Position numbers and translations under genes: made by a program. 64,000 bases of DNA from a bacterium (GTDB lineage: Bacteria > Margulisbacteria > Marinamargulisbacteria > SXXA01), in contig CANIAP010000002.1 of the NCBI GenBank assembly GCA_947465765.1, positions 101,047 through 165,046 of the forward strand. The letters run 5' to 3'. The notes under the pieces were generated by a model. It did no database searches. It had not been told where the DNA came from and worked only from the letters and a program-made list of their open reading frames with translations. Below, piece after piece: positions 34,482 to 46,252 of this stretch; position 1 is the stretch's first letter; every line of letters starts with the position of its first letter.

Positions 34482-34637
34482 GTGAGAGTAAAAATAACGC
34501 TTCGATGTGACGATGAAAACTGCGGGCGAAGCGCCTACAGTACAACTAAAAACAAACGGACTACAACACAACGTATCCAGTTGAAGAAGTACTGTAAGGC
34601 ATGCCGAAAAACCGTCGTTTTTAAAGAAACTAAATAA
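34482..34637 (+). CDS. rpmG: Ribosomal protein L33
   Basis: A 51-residue protein starting at GTG 34482. It has MRVKITLRCDDENC, the NKRTTTQRIQLKKYC stretch and a final CKACRKTVVFKETK, so both cysteine pairs of the zinc-binding form are present. L33 lies near the E site of the 50S subunit. The order rpmG, tRNA-Trp, secE, nusG is a classic arrangement. Confidence 0.95.
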   Translation: MRVKITLRCDDENCGRSAYSTTKNKRTTTQRIQLKKYCKACRKTVVFKETK

Positions 34638-34645
34638 TTTAATAT

Positions 34646-34722
34646 AGGCCTGTAGCTCCAACTGGTAGAGCGTCGGTCTCCAAAACCGATTGTTGTCGGT
34701 TCGAATCCGACCGGGCCTGCCA
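34646..34722 (+). tRNA. tRNA-Trp (anticodon CCA)
   Basis: A complete cloverleaf with acceptor AGGCCTG/CGGGCCT, one T-G wobble, discriminator G and encoded CCA. The anticodon loop is CTCCAAA, anticodon CCA. It lies 8 bases after rpmG and 17 before secE, so it must be processed out of the operon transcript. Confidence 0.96.
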
Positions 34723-34739
34723 CTACGAGCAAATCAATC

Positions 34740-34976
34740 ATGACCGAAACACAAACTAAATCAATTAGCCAAGGCGGATCCCCCGCGCCCTTCAAGGTAA
34801 CCGAATATTTAAAAGATATTCGGGCGGAGCTCCGTAATGTTACTTGGCCGGATCGTCCGCACGTCATCAGGGCATCTGCAGTTGTTATTGCACTGTGTGT
34901 CGGTATGTCAGCGGTCGTCGGCGTGGTTGATTATGGTTTGACGATCGGGCTGGTCTGGTTTAATCGGGTTTTGTAG
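34740..34976 (+). CDS. secE: Preprotein translocase subunit SecE
   Basis: A short SecE of 78 residues with one membrane helix near the C-terminus (about 42-70). Before it is the amphipathic signature YLKDIRAELRNVTWPDRPHV, in which the WP pair is diagnostic. SecE clamps SecY in the inner membrane. Its partner SecY is encoded in the same block. Confidence 0.95.
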   Translation: MTETQTKSISQGGSPAPFKVTEYLKDIRAELRNVTWPDRPHVIRASAVVIALCVGMSAVVGVVDYGLTIGLVWFNRVL

Positions 34977-35018
34977 GTCAGTGTCGGAAATACCTAGTGA
35001 GTGCTGAGGGAACGGATA

Positions 35019-35627
35019 ATGATGATTGAGCAAGAAGTTGATTTGGATGACGCTGTAACTGAGGTTGTGACCCCTGAGCCGCTTGACGATATCGATGATG
35101 GCCGTCAGTGGTATATTATGCAGTGTTTTTCTTCTCAGGAGTATAAGGTTAAGGCCCGAATTGAAAAGTTAGTCGAAGATAAAGGGTATCAGACTCGTAT
35201 TTTTCGCGTGTTAGTTCCTGAAGAAGAGACCATCGAGATTAAAAATAATAAACGGGTTGAAAAAACCTCCAAGATTTATCCTGGGTACGTGTTTGTTCAC
35301 CTTGTTTACGATAATGATATTTATTATGAGTTGCGGAGTATCTTGGGCGTGTCTGGATTTGTTGGTTCTAAGAATACCCCGGTTCCTGTCACCGAAGATG
35401 AGATGCTGAAGATTCTTCGCAAGGTTGGGGATAAGACACGGAAGATTGATGTTGACTTTGAAGAGGGCGAAGTAATTAAGGTGGTGGCCGGACCGTTCCG
35501 TGGATATACAGGTCCGATCTCAGAAATTAATGCTGAGAAGGGGAGTTTGAAGGCGTTGATTTCGATATTTGGACGCGAAACTCCCGTTCAGCTTGATTTT
35601 GATCAAGTTGAAAAGTCGGTTGAGTAA
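35019..35627 (+). CDS. nusG: Transcription antitermination factor NusG
   Basis: NusG binds RNA polymerase and couples it to ribosomes or Rho. The 202-residue chain has an acidic N-terminus, the NGN domain starting at RQWYIMQCFSSQEYKV, and the C-terminal KOW domain (EGEVIKVVAGPFRGYTG). The ATG at 35019 follows GAGGGA with a 7-base spacer. An upstream GTG at 35001 lacks a good site. Confidence 0.96.
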   Translation: MMIEQEVDLDDAVTEVVTPEPLDDIDDGRQWYIMQCFSSQEYKVKARIEKLVEDKGYQTRIFRVLVPEEETIEIKNNKRVEKTSKIYPGYVFVHLVYDNDIYYELRSILGVSGFVGSKNTPVPVTEDEMLKILRKVGDKTRKIDVDFEEGEVIKVVAGPFRGYTGPISEINAEKGSLKALISIFGRETPVQLDFDQVEKSVE

Positions 35628-35653
35628 TTATTTAGGTTAAGGACGGAAAGTAT

Positions 35654-36112
35654 ATGGCACCAATAGCACCAAAAGGTAAAAAAGGTAAAGGTAAGGTTGT
35701 AGTTAAGCAAATTAAATTGCAGATTGCGGCTGGAAAAGCGACTCCTGCCCCACCGATCGGTCCTGCATTAGGACAGGCCGGCGTTAATATTATGGAATTT
35801 TGTAAAGCGTACAATGAGGCCACAAAAGATAAGGGCAATACAGTTATTCCGGTAGAAATATCGGTGTACCAAGATAAATCATTTACTTTCGTATTAAAGA
35901 CGCCTCCGACGACGGTCTTGATACTTCAGGCGCTAGGATTGGATAAGGGGTCTCCAAATCCAAATACAAAGATTATTGGATCGTTGACGAAGGCCCAGAT
36001 TGAAGAGATTGCCAAGAAAAAATTGGACGATTTGAATACTGTAGATCTCGAAGTGGCGATGACCATTGTGTCAGGGTCTGCTCGAAGTATTGGAGTGAGG
36101 GTAGAGTCATGA
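35654..36112 (+). CDS. rplK: Ribosomal protein L11
   Basis: L11 binds the GTPase-associated region of 23S rRNA. At 152 residues it has the Lys-rich start [17 protein letters not shown], the Pro-rich [17 protein letters not shown] motif and the C-terminal RNA-binding [11 protein letters not shown]. The N-terminal KGKKGKGK extension is about 8 residues longer than usual. Its TGA overlaps the rplA ATG (ATGA). Confidence 0.97.
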   Translation: MAPIAPKGKKGKGKVVVKQIKLQIAAGKATPAPPIGPALGQAGVNIMEFCKAYNEATKDKGNTVIPVEISVYQDKSFTFVLKTPPTTVLILQALGLDKGSPNPNTKIIGSLTKAQIEEIAKKKLDDLNTVDLEVAMTIVSGSARSIGVRVES

Positions 36113-36810
36113 AGCGCGGAAAGAAATATACTGAATTAGCTCAGCAAGTAAGTCGGGATCGATTGTACCCTGCTGGAGAAGCAATTGATTTGATCAAAAC
36201 CAATCCTGTCCGGAAGTTTGATGAAACGCTTGAAATCCATTTTAACCTTGGAATTGATCCTCGGCAGGCAGATCAGCAAATTCGTGGGACATTGGTGTTA
36301 CCCCATGGGACGGGTCGGACCATTCGTATCTGTGTGGTTACAACCGGGGAGAAGGTCTTAGAGGCAAAAGAAGCGGGTGCTGACTTCGTCGGTTCTGAAG
36401 ATATTGTTGAAAAAATTCAAGGCGGTTGGCTGGATTTTGATTTGGTTATTGCAACTCCGGATATGATGGCTAAGTTGGGACGATTGGGTAAAATTTTGGG
36501 CGCGAAGGGTTTGATGCCCAATCCTAAGAGCGGGACCGTTACGACTGATATCAAGGGAGCCGTTAAAGAATTTAAGGCGGGCAAAGTTGAGTATCGAAAT
36601 GACAAAACCGGGTTGATTCACTTGGGAATCGGTAAAGTGTCGTTTTCTGCTGAACAGCTTGTTGATAATTACAATGCGATTTTCGATACGATTGCGCGTG
36701 CTAAACCTTCGAAATCAAAAGGGCAGTATTTGAAGTCGGTCTCTTTGAGTTCAACGATGGGACCAGGGCTCTTTGTCGAGAATGCGCGCTTGCGTAGAAA
36801 GGAAGTGTAA
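36109..36810 (+). CDS. rplA: Ribosomal protein L1
   Basis: L1 forms the mobile stalk at the 50S E site and often represses its own mRNA. The 233-residue protein shows [39 protein letters not shown] and a normal C-terminus. It is coupled to rplK by a 4-base overlap, and rplJ starts right after it. Confidence 0.97.
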   Translation: MKRGKKYTELAQQVSRDRLYPAGEAIDLIKTNPVRKFDETLEIHFNLGIDPRQADQQIRGTLVLPHGTGRTIRICVVTTGEKVLEAKEAGADFVGSEDIVEKIQGGWLDFDLVIATPDMMAKLGRLGKILGAKGLMPNPKSGTVTTDIKGAVKEFKAGKVEYRNDKTGLIHLGIGKVSFSAEQLVDNYNAIFDTIARAKPSKSKGQYLKSVSLSSTMGPGLFVENARLRRKEV

Positions 36811-36811
36811 G

Positions 36812-37345
36812 GTGGCTGTGAATGTGCGCCCAGAAAAAGTTCGAGCCGTCGAAAGCATTAAAGCAACGTTTGATGAAGCGTCTGTAGTATTGTTTGCAGA
36901 CTTTCGGGGTCTCAACGGTTCGTCGTTAACAGGATTAAGGAAAGCAATCAAAAAGGACGGTGGTCGCCTAGAGGTTATCAAAAATACATTTGCTGTTCGC
37001 GCACTTCAAGAGCTAGGTATTGCATTTGATACCAAGACGTTTGAAGGTCCGTCGGCAATCATTTATTCATCGAGTGATGCGGTGCAGCTTGCGAAAGCGG
37101 TAGTTAAATTCTCGATCGATAATGACAAGTTGAAGGTCAAGGGTGGCCTTTTTCAACGCTCAGTTTTGTCCCAAGATGATGTTGAGGCACTTTCGAAGTT
37201 GCCGTCGAGAGAAGAATTGCTTTCTCGATTAGTGGGATCGATCAAGGCACCGTTAACCAATTTGGTTGGCGTGCTGACTGGTCCTCTGCGTGGACTCGTG
37301 TACGTTGTATCTGCTATAAAAGATCAAAAATCTGGAGGTAATTAA
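36812..37345 (+). CDS. rplJ: Ribosomal protein L10
   Basis: L10 is the base of the L7/L12 stalk. The 177-residue chain starts at GTG 36812, one base after the rplA stop, with AAGGAAG upstream. It has [19 protein letters not shown] and [13 protein letters not shown] typical of the rRNA-binding domain and a C-terminal helix for L12 dimers. There is no long rplJ leader because rplA is directly adjacent. Confidence 0.96.
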   Translation: MAVNVRPEKVRAVESIKATFDEASVVLFADFRGLNGSSLTGLRKAIKKDGGRLEVIKNTFAVRALQELGIAFDTKTFEGPSAIIYSSSDAVQLAKAVVKFSIDNDKLKVKGGLFQRSVLSQDDVEALSKLPSREELLSRLVGSIKAPLTNLVGVLTGPLRGLVYVVSAIKDQKSGGN

Positions 37346-37346
37346 A

Positions 37347-37760
37347 ATGTCAACTGTAGTTGAAGAAAAGTCGCTTTCTAAGGAAGCGCAATTGGTTATC
37401 GATACCGTTAGTAAATTGACTGTTATCGAATTGGCTGACTTGGTAAAGGCGTTAGAGGATAAATTCGGTGTAGTGGCTGCCGCTCCTATGATGATGGGAA
37501 TTGCACCTGGTGCTGCTGGCGCCGGCGCAGATGCTGACGATTCAGCGTCTGATTCTTTTTCAGTTATTTTGGCGGATTGTGGCGAGAAGAAAATTCAGGT
37601 TCTAAAAGTAGTTCGTGAACTTACAGGGCTCGGACTTAAAGAAGCCAAGGATTTGGTAGACGCAGTACCTAAGGCTGTAAAAGAAGGCGTGACTAAAGAG
37701 GAAGCGGCCAACGTTAAAAAGCTGTTAGAAGAGCAGGGCGCGAAGGTCGAAATTAAGTAA
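37347..37760 (+). CDS. rplL: Ribosomal protein L7/L12
   Basis: L12 dimers recruit translation factors. The 137-residue chain has the N-terminal helix for binding L10, an Ala/Gly hinge with an unusual Asp/Ser-rich insert ([10 protein letters not shown]), and the conserved C-terminal domain [24 protein letters not shown]. It follows rplJ by one base and precedes a strong hairpin. Confidence 0.97.
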   Translation: MSTVVEEKSLSKEAQLVIDTVSKLTVIELADLVKALEDKFGVVAAAPMMMGIAPGAAGAGADADDSASDSFSVILADCGEKKIQVLKVVRELTGLGLKEAKDLVDAVPKAVKEGVTKEEAANVKKLLEEQGAKVEIK

Positions 37761-37792
37761 TTGTTGTTCTATTAATTTAAGCCACAACAAAG

Positions 37793-37830
37793 AATTGAGT
37801 TAGCCGATAGGCTAACTCAATTTGTCTTTT
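37793..37830 (+). terminator. Hairpin between rplL and rpoB (partial terminator)
   Basis: A perfect 13-base-pair stem (37793-37805 with 37810-37822) closed by a GATA loop, followed by TGTCTTTT. Flanking CAACAAAGA and TCTTTTGTTG can extend the stem with a bulge. This is the place where an attenuator or RNase processing site lowers rpoBC relative to ribosomal protein genes in other bacteria. The T-run is short, so read-through is expected. Confidence 0.75.
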
Positions 37831-37851
37831 GTTGGCTATGAGGTGAAGTGA

Positions 37852-40800
37852 GTGACAGCCGTAAAATCAAGACCGAGGGTTTCTCTCCATACCCAGTCAA
37901 AACCCGAACTAGTTGATATTCCTAATCTTATTGATATTCAAACCCGATCCTTTGATAAGTTTCTCGAAAAAGGCCTTAAGGAAGAATTTAGAAATATTTC
38001 CCCCATTGTTGCATACGGTGGAAAGTATGAACTTGAATTCCTTGAAGGATATCGTTTGGATGAGCCTGAGTATTCTTTTGAGGAGTGCCAGCATCGGGAA
38101 ATAACCTATAGCGCGTCTCTTCGTGTTCCTGTTCGATTAATTAATCGAGAGACGGGCGAAGTGACTGAGCAAGAAGTGTTTATGAGTGATATCCCCGTGA
38201 TGTCAGAGACGGGCACTTTTTTGGTTAATGGTACCGAAAGGGTAGTCGTTAGCCAGTTTATACGATCGCCTGGTGTTTACTTTAGGAAAAAAATAGGTCT
38301 TTCTCCAGATCGCTTTAACTTTAGAGCGACAGTGATACCGAGTCGTGGTGCATGGTTGGAAGTCGAAACTGATTCCAATAATATTTTATATGCGAATATC
38401 AATAAGATTAAAAAGGTTCCAGTAACGACTCTTCTTGGTGCATTAGGGTACACCGAAGAAGAAATTCTTGCTGCTATCTGCGACCGAGAAGTGATCCAGC
38501 GGACACTTGATAAGCATCCTGTGCCTGTTATGAATGATGCGCTGATTGATATCTATCGTAAGCTACGCCCGGGTGATCCGGTTACTTTGGAAGGCGCGAA
38601 GTTACTTTTACACAATTTGTTTTTTGAGCCGTCTAAATTTGACCTTGGCGACGTGGGGCGGCACCGAATCAATAAGCGTCTTGATCTTGATATTGATATG
38701 TCGAAATTGGTGTTGACCAAAGAAGATATTCTCAGTGTTGTTGTTCATGTTGCCGAGCTTGTTGCCGGCAAGGGAATGATTGACGATATCGACCATTTGG
38801 GAAATCGCCGAGTCCGTAGTGTGGGTGAGCAGCTTCAAAAACAATTTCGAATTGGATTGGCGCGGCTTGAGCGATTAATAAAGGAGCAGTTGGCTGTTAA
38901 AGGGAACGAGAAGATTGTTCCTCAACATTTGATCAATATTCGTCCGTTAGTAGCGGTTATGCGAGAGTTTTTTGGGAGTTCACAGCTTTCCCAGTTTATG
39001 GATCAAACAAATCCGTTGGCTGAGATTGCTCACAAGCGTCGTTTGAGTGCGCTTGGGCCGGGTGGGTTAACTAAAGAGCGCGCCGGGTTTGAAGTGCGAG
39101 ATATTCATCCTTCCCATTACGGACGGATATGTCCGATTGAAACACCTGAAGGTCCAAACGCAGGTTTGATTGGGCCATTGGCGACCTTCGCTCGTATAAA
39201 TGAATATGGGTTTATCGAAACGCCGTATGTCAAGGTTTCTAAGGGTATTCTTACTAAAGAAGTTGAATTTTTTACCGCTGATGTTGAAGATAAATTTCAT
39301 ATCGCGCCGTGGGACACGCCGGCGGCGGCTGATGGGAAATTGGCTGGCGCAACGGTTGTTGCTCGGCATAGTCGGGAATTGAAAATTGTTGCTGCGGAAG
39401 ATATTCAGTACATTGGCGTTTCTCCAAAGCAGTTGGTCGGTGTGTCCTGTGGGTTGATCCCCTTTTTAGAGCATGACGACGCAAATCGAGCTTTGATGGG
39501 TGCGAACATGCAACGTCAAGCAGTTCCCCTGATTTATCCGGACACGGCTTACGTGGGTACAGGGCTTGAAAAAACCGTTGCAAGGGATTCTTGCGCAATG
39601 GTTATTGCGAAATATGATGGAACTGTTACACAGGTGACGGGTGAGGAGGTTCTTGTTAAACGTACCTCTGGTGAGGAGGATGTTTATCTTCTTCAAAAGT
39701 ACGCTCGATCTAACCAGAATACTTGTCGGAATCAAAAGCCCAGTGTTCGGGTTGGGGATAAGATTAAAAAGGGACAAGTGTTGGCGGATGGGACTTCAAC
39801 GTTTCAAGGTGAGTTGGCGCTGGGCCGGAACGTTCTCGTGGCGTTTATCCCTTGGGAAGGCTACAACTTTGAGGATGCTATTATTATTTCCGAACGTTTG
39901 GTGAAAGAGGATGTATTCTCCTCTATTCATATTCATAAATATGAAATCGATGTTCGAACGACGAAGTTGGGTCCTGAAGAAATCACATGGGAAATTCCGA
40001 ACGTATCTGAGGAGGCTATTAAGAACCTTGATGAAAATGGAATTATTAGAGTGGGTGCGCTGGTAAAAGCCGGCGACATTTTGGTCGGAAAGGTTACCCC
40101 GAAAGGCGAAACCGAGCCGCCGGCTGAGGAAAAACTCTTGAGAGCTATTTTTGGGGATAAAGCCCGAGATATGCGGGATACAAGTTTACGGGTTTCCTCT
40201 GGAGGCTCTGGAAAAGTCATTGGTGTCCGAGTGTTCTCAAAAGAGTCAAAAGATAATTTACCTCCGGGTGTTAACTGCATTGTACGTGTTTATGTTGCAC
40301 AGCTTAGAAAAATCTCAATCGGGGATAAGATGGCGGGGCGACATGGAAATAAAGGTGTTATTTCTACGATTCTCCCTGTTGAAGATATGCCGTTTTTACC
40401 AGACGGTACGCCTGTAGATGTTATTTTGAATCCGTTAGGGGTTCCGTCTCGGATGAACGTTGGACAGTTATTTGAAACACTTCTGGGCATGGCTTCACAT
40501 TATCTTGGGACCAATTTCGAGACCCAACTTTTTGATGAAATTTTTGAAGATATGGCGTCGGTTAAGAAAGTTGAAGAAAAGTTGGTCGAAGCGTCACATC
40601 TCCCTGGGATGTCTTGGATTAGTCCGACCGGTAAGGTTCCGTTGCGAGATGGTCGGACGGGAATGCTTTTTGAACGCCATGTTACCGTTGGCTGCATGTA
40701 TATGCTGAAATTGATTCACTTAGTTGAAGATAAAATTCACGCACGGTCTACTGGACCATACTCGTTGGTTACTCAGCAGCCGTTGGGGGGTAAAGCCCAT

Positions 40801-41061
40801 TATGGTGGTCAGCGATTTGGTGAAATGGAAGTTTGGGCGTTGGAGGCGTACGGTGCCGCACATACCTTGCAGGAGATGTTGACTATCAAGTCGGACGATC
40901 TTACCGGGCGTGCAAAGGCGTATGAGGCGATAATCAAGGGTAAGAGCTTGTCCCGTCCTGGTACCCCAGAGTCGTTCAGGGTCTTGCTTCGTGAATTGCG
41001 ATCCATAGCTTTGGATGTGAGGATCAAATCGAATGATGGTACCGAAATTGACACTCGTTAA
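37852..41061 (+). CDS. rpoB: RNA polymerase beta subunit
   Basis: The 1069-residue beta subunit starts at GTG 37852 after GAGGTGA. It is one of the compact forms, lacking the large lineage-specific inserts of proteobacterial RpoB (about 1340). The rifampicin pocket reads [19 protein letters not shown] and [12 protein letters not shown], which is the sensitive form. Other landmarks are [28 protein letters not shown], the active-site region [13 protein letters not shown] and the C-terminal [18 protein letters not shown]. It is followed 15 bases later by rpoC. Confidence 0.98.
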   Translation: MTAVKSRPRVSLHTQSKPELVDIPNLIDIQTRSFDKFLEKGLKEEFRNISPIVAYGGKYELEFLEGYRLDEPEYSFEECQHREITYSASLRVPVRLINRETGEVTEQEVFMSDIPVMSETGTFLVNGTERVVVSQFIRSPGVYFRKKIGLSPDRFNFRATVIPSRGAWLEVETDSNNILYANINKIKKVPVTTLLGALGYTEEEILAAICDREVIQRTLDKHPVPVMNDALIDIYRKLRPGDPVTLEGAKLLLHNLFFEPSKFDLGDVGRHRINKRLDLDIDMSKLVLTKEDILSVVVHVAELVAGKGMIDDIDHLGNRRVRSVGEQLQKQFRIGLARLERLIKEQLAVKGNEKIVPQHLINIRPLVAVMREFFGSSQLSQFMDQTNPLAEIAHKRRLSALGPGGLTKERAGFEVRDIHPSHYGRICPIETPEGPNAGLIGPLATFARINEYGFIETPYVKVSKGILTKEVEFFTADVEDKFHIAPWDTPAAADGKLAGATVVARHSRELKIVAAEDIQYIGVSPKQLVGVSCGLIPFLEHDDANRALMGANMQRQAVPLIYPDTAYVGTGLEKTVARDSCAMVIAKYDGTVTQVTGEEVLVKRTSGEEDVYLLQKYARSNQNTCRNQKPSVRVGDKIKKGQVLADGTSTFQGELALGRNVLVAFIPWEGYNFEDAIIISERLVKEDVFSSIHIHKYEIDVRTTKLGPEEITWEIPNVSEEAIKNLDENGIIRVGALVKAGDILVGKVTPKGETEPPAEEKLLRAIFGDKARDMRDTSLRVSSGGSGKVIGVRVFSKESKDNLPPGVNCIVRVYVAQLRKISIGDKMAGRHGNKGVISTILPVEDMPFLPDGTPVDVILNPLGVPSRMNVGQLFETLLGMASHYLGTNFETQLFDEIFEDMASVKKVEEKLVEASHLPGMSWISPTGKVPLRDGRTGMLFERHVTVGCMYMLKLIHLVEDKIHARSTGPYSLVTQQPLGGKAHYGGQRFGEMEVWALEAYGAAHTLQEMLTIKSDDLTGRAKAYEAIIKGKSLSRPGTPESFRVLLRELRSIALDVRIKSNDGTEIDTR

Positions 41062-41076
41062 AGGAGATTTTTGAAT

Positions 41077-44000
41077 ATGTTGGTTAGCAACTCAAGTGAT
41101 TTCGATTATTTAGAAATTGGGTTGGCGTCTCCGGATAGGATTCGATTTTGGTCCTACGGAGAAGTCGAAAAACCTGAGACGATCAATTATCGTACGTTTA
41201 AACCGGAACGAAGGGGATTGTTTTGCGAGAAAATTTTCGGTCCTGTAAAAGACTGGGAATGTTCTTGCGGTAAGTATCGTCGGGTACGATATCGAGGTAT
41301 CGTTTGCGAACGTTGTGGCGTGGAGGTAACTCATTCTAAGGTTCGTCGTGAACGGATGGGACATATCGAATTAGCCGCAGATGTTTGTCATATTTGGTTT
41401 CTTAAAGGCATTCCGAGTTATATCGGATTGTTGCTTGATATTTCCTCTCGGCAGTTAGAAGAGGTCATTTACTATGATTCTTATATCGTTACTGAAGTTA
41501 GCGTCGATCTTGAAGCCGTGATTCAGCACAAGCAGACTTTGTCGAGTAGCGAGTATGTTGAGCTTCGGGAAAAATACGGAAATCAATTCAAAGCCGAAAT
41601 GGGCGCGTCGGCGATTAAGAAATTGCTGGCTACCATGGACCTTAAGGACGCTGCAAATCAACTGCGTGATGGTCTTGCTGATGTAAAAGGTCAGAAGCGA
41701 TTAAAATTCACAAAACGTTTGCGGGTTGTTGAGTCGTTATTAAAGTCTGGAAACCGTCCTGAATGGATGATTTTAGAAGTTATTCCCGTTATGCCTCCTG
41801 ATTTGCGCCCTATGGTTCAGTTAGAAGGTGGTCGGTTTGCCACTTCAGATCTTAACGATTTGTATCGACGTGTCGTTAACCGGAACAATCGACTTAAACG
41901 ATTGATCGACATAGGGGCCCCTGAAATGATCATCCGAAACGAAAAAAGGATGCTTCAGGAAGCTGTTGATGTATTGATTTCAAATGGTAAACGGGGACGA
42001 TCAGTGACCGGTGCTAATGGTCGGCCATTGAAATCGTTGGGTAACATTATTGAGGGTAAGCAAGGACGATTCCGACAAAATTTGTTGGGAAAACGGGTGG
42101 ATTATTCAGCACGGTCCGTCATTGTTGTTGGTCCGCATCTTAAATTTAATCAATGTGGGCTCCCAAAAGAAATGGCGCTTGAGTTATTTAAACCATTTGT
42201 TATTCGAAAATTAGTTGAGTATGGACACGTTTCTAACGTCAAGAGTGCTAAACGGAAGATTGAAAAACGTGACGTAGTCGTATGGGATGTTCTCGAGGAG
42301 GTGATTAAAGGGCAACCGGTTTTGTTAAACCGGGCACCTACGTTGCACCGCTTGGGTATCCAGGCCTTTGAACCTATTTTGGTTGAAGGATCTGCAATTC
42401 AGATTCATCCTCTGGTATGTACCGCATTTAACGCGGACTTTGACGGTGACCAGATGGCGGTTCACGTGCCCCTTTCCCTGGAAGCACAAACGGAGACTCG
42501 CCTTCTGATTATGGCTGTCAATAACATCCTTTCTCCATCCAGCGGTAAAGCGATTGTAACGCCAACTCAGGATATGGTACTTGGGATTTATTTCTTGACC
42601 GCGGACAATCCAGAAAGTTTGACCGGTAAAGGAAAGGCGTTTGCAAACCCGGAAGAGGCATGGCGAGCGTGGGATTCTCGTGTTATTGGGTTGCAATCTG
42701 AAATTATTGTTCGAATGAATGGGGGGCGGCACACCACAACGATGGGCAGAGTTATTTTGAATTCTGCAGTTTCTGAGGTGCTTTCGCAACACGGGCTTGT
42801 TCCTGACGAGTTCATCAATGAGATTGTTGGGAAGAAGAAGTTGAGTGATCTTGTATTCCGATGGTTCCATAAATATGGGAGCGACGTTATCGTTGCGTTA
42901 CTTGATCATCTAAAGACGATGGGATTCCGATATTCGACATTATCTGGGATATCAATATCTATTGATGACTTGCATATTCCGAAAGACAAGCCCCAATTGT
43001 TAGTTAATGCAGAAAAGGAAATTGAGAAATTAGACCGGCTTTGGCATATGGGTAGCGTTTCTGCGCGTGAACGACAGTTGCGAAGTAATGATATTTGGCG
43101 GGAAACAACCCAACTTGTATCGCAATCTCTCGAAAATGGCTTGGGGCGTCTTAATAACCTGTACATTATGGCAAACTCAGGGGCGCGAGGGAATATGGAT
43201 CAAGTTAGACAGTTAGCGGGTATGCGTGGATTGATGTCTGACGCTCAGGGCCGAATTGTTGATATTCCGATTACATCTAACTTTAAAGAGGGGCTTTCCC
43301 TCACTGAGTATTTCATTTCGTCGTATGGTGCCCGAAAAGGGTTGGTTGATACCGCCTTGCGGACTGCTGACTCGGGGTATTTGACCCGGCGTTTGGTGGA
43401 TGTGGCCCAGGACGTTATGATCGTTGAAAACGATTGTGGCAGTGAAGATGGTGTGGATATCCAGGCCGTGAAGGATGGTATCAATATTATTGTACCGTTG
43501 ATTGAATTGATCGCAGGACGGTATGCGCTTGAGGATATTCACCATCCGGTATCTGGAGAAAAGCTTGTTTGCGTTGGGGATTTAATTAGCGATATTCAAT
43601 CCCACTCGGTTCACGAAACGGGTCGTGATTCTGTTCGTGTTCGTAGTATTTATAAATGTAAGACTGATCGGGGTATTTGTCAGAAATGTTATGGAATTGA
43701 TTTGTCATCAGGGAAATTAATCAACATTGGCGAGGCCGTAGGTATCATCGCGGCTCAGTCTATTGGGGAGCCTGGGACTCAGTTGACGATGAGAACCTTC
43801 CACACTGGCGGGGTCGACCTTCGGAAGTCGTCAAAATTGGAAATTAAGGCGAAGCACGCAGGTGCGTTGGATATTCCTAAAGAGTTAATGACCAGTAGGG
43901 TGAAAGAACTGGGAGGTAAAACATATTGGGTTACCACCGGAGAAGGCGTTTTGAATATTTTGATTGGGGATAATCAAAAACGGTCTTACTTGATTCCTAG

Positions 44001-45309
44001 AGGAAGTACGATTGTTGCTGAGCAAAATAGACCAATCAATGTCGGTGATATTATTGCCGAATACGATCCGGGGTATGAGTATGTTGTTGCTGAAAGTGAA
44101 GGCGTTATCAAAATATTTGGTGTCTCTTTGCAAGAACGAAAAGACGAGTCAGGTAACGTTGTTGATAATGTAGGGACTAAGGATGGTGAGATTTTTGTCT
44201 ACAATCCAGACGTAGTTCATGATTACGTAATTCCTAGGCGCGTGGCTGTACTTTATTCTGCTGGGGATCGTATTAAGCTGGAAGGTGATTTGGCACCCGG
44301 TGTTAGATTGCAGTCCGGAGGAATCGTCGTGAGTTTGGCGAAAGTAGAAACTGGCAAAGAAAGTAAGACTAGGGAAACGTTCAGGATAGTTATTAGTCCT
44401 GGTGAGTCCTACCCAGTTTTACCAGGTGCGAGTTTCTTTGTTGCTGAAGGCACCAAGGTCCGCGTAGGTGAAATTCTCGCGAGAGAGCGGATCAGCGATT
44501 CTGATGCATCCAAGACTAAAGATATTGTTCAAGGTCTGCCCCGAGTTGAGGAATTGTTTGAAGGACGGAGGCCCAAGGATTCTGCATTTATCAGCGAACT
44601 TGATGGCACGGTTGAAATTTCGGATTCCGAGGGGTACCGGTCGGTGAGTATCACTTCCGAATCAGGGACCCGGAAAGAGTACAAGATTCCTTTCGGTATC
44701 CGGTTAAAGGTTTTCTCAGGGAAGAAAATTCGGAGAGGCAACCAGTTGACGGATGGGGTTATCAATCCTCATGATATTCTGGAAACAAAGGGTGTTTTTT
44801 CTGTTCAATCATATTTGGGCGACGAAGTTCAAAAAGTATACACATCCCAAGGCGTTCAAATTAACTCCAAGCATATTGAAGTTATTGTTCGGCAAATGAC
44901 TCGGAAGGTTAACATCGTTTCTATGGGGGATAGTACTTATCTTCCTAATGAATTGATTGATATTCGTAGTTTTGAGGCCACTAACATTCGACTGCTTAAT
45001 GAGGGTAAAGAATGTTGTATTGGTGAGCGGGTACTATTAGGAATTACTCGTGCGTCGCTAAATACAGAGAGTTTTATTTCCGCGTCTTCATTTCAACAAA
45101 CAGCAAGTGTACTGACTAAAGCTGCGATAGAAGGGCAGTCGGATCCGATGTATGGCTTGAAGGAAAATGTTATTATTGGAAAGTTGATTCCTGCAGGCAC
45201 TGGGATGTCGGTTTATAATCGGGTCGGCTTTTCGAATGTTGAATATGAGGCGTTGCCGGTACGATCTGAAGTTGTTGAAGAGTTAGAAATGGAAGTTGAG
45301 GAAGTATAG
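41077..45309 (+). CDS. rpoC: RNA polymerase beta-prime subunit
   Basis: A single-chain beta-prime of 1410 residues, not split as in Cyanobacteria. The zinc ribbon [19 protein letters not shown] is near residues 60-80. The catalytic NADFDGD motif is present ([16 protein letters not shown]). The trigger loop region [20 protein letters not shown] and the second zinc site with [13 protein letters not shown] are intact. The ATG at 41077 has AAGGAG ten bases upstream; a TTG six bases earlier is an alternative. Confidence 0.98.
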   Translation: MLVSNSSDFDYLEIGLASPDRIRFWSYGEVEKPETINYRTFKPERRGLFCEKIFGPVKDWECSCGKYRRVRYRGIVCERCGVEVTHSKVRRERMGHIELAADVCHIWFLKGIPSYIGLLLDISSRQLEEVIYYDSYIVTEVSVDLEAVIQHKQTLSSSEYVELREKYGNQFKAEMGASAIKKLLATMDLKDAANQLRDGLADVKGQKRLKFTKRLRVVESLLKSGNRPEWMILEVIPVMPPDLRPMVQLEGGRFATSDLNDLYRRVVNRNNRLKRLIDIGAPEMIIRNEKRMLQEAVDVLISNGKRGRSVTGANGRPLKSLGNIIEGKQGRFRQNLLGKRVDYSARSVIVVGPHLKFNQCGLPKEMALELFKPFVIRKLVEYGHVSNVKSAKRKIEKRDVVVWDVLEEVIKGQPVLLNRAPTLHRLGIQAFEPILVEGSAIQIHPLVCTAFNADFDGDQMAVHVPLSLEAQTETRLLIMAVNNILSPSSGKAIVTPTQDMVLGIYFLTADNPESLTGKGKAFANPEEAWRAWDSRVIGLQSEIIVRMNGGRHTTTMGRVILNSAVSEVLSQHGLVPDEFINEIVGKKKLSDLVFRWFHKYGSDVIVALLDHLKTMGFRYSTLSGISISIDDLHIPKDKPQLLVNAEKEIEKLDRLWHMGSVSARERQLRSNDIWRETTQLVSQSLENGLGRLNNLYIMANSGARGNMDQVRQLAGMRGLMSDAQGRIVDIPITSNFKEGLSLTEYFISSYGARKGLVDTALRTADSGYLTRRLVDVAQDVMIVENDCGSEDGVDIQAVKDGINIIVPLIELIAGRYALEDIHHPVSGEKLVCVGDLISDIQSHSVHETGRDSVRVRSIYKCKTDRGICQKCYGIDLSSGKLINIGEAVGIIAAQSIGEPGTQLTMRTFHTGGVDLRKSSKLEIKAKHAGALDIPKELMTSRVKELGGKTYWVTTGEGVLNILIGDNQKRSYLIPRGSTIVAEQNRPINVGDIIAEYDPGYEYVVAESEGVIKIFGVSLQERKDESGNVVDNVGTKDGEIFVYNPDVVHDYVIPRRVAVLYSAGDRIKLEGDLAPGVRLQSGGIVVSLAKVETGKESKTRETFRIVISPGESYPVLPGASFFVAEGTKVRVGEILARERISDSDASKTKDIVQGLPRVEELFEGRRPKDSAFISELDGTVEISDSEGYRSVSITSESGTRKEYKIPFGIRLKVFSGKKIRRGNQLTDGVINPHDILETKGVFSVQSYLGDEVQKVYTSQGVQINSKHIEVIVRQMTRKVNIVSMGDSTYLPNELIDIRSFEATNIRLLNEGKECCIGERVLLGITRASLNTESFISASSFQQTASVLTKAAIEGQSDPMYGLKENVIIGKLIPAGTGMSVYNRVGFSNVEYEALPVRSEVVEELEMEVEEV

Positions 45310-45323
45310 TGATTTATTGTAAT

Positions 45324-45353
45324 TTGACATGTATTTGGTGTCATCGGTAGAAT
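45324..45353 (+). promoter_or_regulatory. str-group promoter before rpsL
   Basis: TTGACA (45324-45329), an 18-base spacer and TAGAAT (45348-45353) lie in the 85-base gap between rpoC and rpsL. This is a near-consensus sigma-70 promoter. A short ATCG/CGAT stem followed by nine T lies just downstream and may pause or trim transcription. Confidence 0.72.
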
Positions 45354-45394
45354 GATCGATTACGATTTTTTTTTGAGTTCAAGGAGTAACTACA

Positions 45395-45781
45395 TTGCCT
45401 ACGTTTAATCAATTGGTTCGGGCCAATCGAAAGCCGAAAAAACGCCGAACCAAGTCGCCTGCGTTGATGGCTTGTCCTCAACGACGGGGGATTTGCACTC
45501 GCGTATATACTACAACGCCAAAAAAGCCGAATTCCGCTCTACGTAAGGTAGCTCGTGTTCGGCTTTCCAATGGGTACGAGGTTACCTCGTACATTCCGGG
45601 AGAAGGCCATAATTTGCAGGAGCATTCTGTTATTTATATTCGCGGAGGGCGGGTCAAGGATCTTCCCGGAGTTCGGTACCATACCGAACGTGGTCGTGGA
45701 GATTTGCAAGGAGTGAATAATCGAAAACAGTCACGGTCCCTGTATGGTGCGAAACGTGCAAAGAAAGAGGTCAAGAAGTAA
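45395..45781 (+). CDS. rpsL: Ribosomal protein S12
   Basis: S12 guards decoding accuracy in the 30S subunit. It starts at TTG 45395 with AAGGAG eight bases upstream. [18 protein letters not shown] is intact, so the lysine where streptomycin resistance arises is wild type. [10 protein letters not shown] and [11 protein letters not shown] follow. The 128-residue length is normal, with a Lys-rich end. Confidence 0.97.
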   Translation: MPTFNQLVRANRKPKKRRTKSPALMACPQRRGICTRVYTTTPKKPNSALRKVARVRLSNGYEVTSYIPGEGHNLQEHSVIYIRGGRVKDLPGVRYHTERGRGDLQGVNNRKQSRSLYGAKRAKKEVKK

Positions 45782-46252
45782 ATGACTAGAAAGAAACGGA
45801 ATTTTCATCGTCCTCAAGTTCCAGATCCCATTCATGGGAGTGTGAAAATCGCCAAGTTTATTAATAAGGTAATGTATGGCGGGAAGAAGACCGTTGCGCA
45901 GCGGTTGGTTTACGGAGCATTAGAGCTTTTGGCGGAGTCAGTAAGTGACACCCCGGTAAACGCTTTTGAAAAGGTTGTCAAAAATGCATCTCCGTTAATG
46001 GAGGTGAAGTCCAGACGCGTGGGCGGGTCAACCTATCAGGTTCCGATAGAAGTGAAAGCGGATCGTGGATTTACTTTGGCCGTTCGTTGGATTATTTCTA
46101 GCTCAAGAGGCCGTTCGGGAAAACCTTTTGTCAAACGCTTGGCGGACGAATTGATTGATACCCATAATAAAGTTGGTACCACAATAAAAAAACGGGAAGA
46201 AACGCATAAAATGGCAGAGGCCAATAAAGCGTTTTCTCATTTTAGATGGTAA
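45782..46252 (+). CDS. rpsG: Ribosomal protein S7
   Basis: S7 nucleates the 30S head. The 156-residue chain includes [20 protein letters not shown] and [19 protein letters not shown]. It follows rpsL directly. Its stop lies within the fusA start (ATGGTAA), so the two are coupled. Confidence 0.97.
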   Translation: MTRKKRNFHRPQVPDPIHGSVKIAKFINKVMYGGKKTVAQRLVYGALELLAESVSDTPVNAFEKVVKNASPLMEVKSRRVGGSTYQVPIEVKADRGFTLAVRWIISSSRGRSGKPFVKRLADELIDTHNKVGTTIKKREETHKMAEANKAFSHFRW

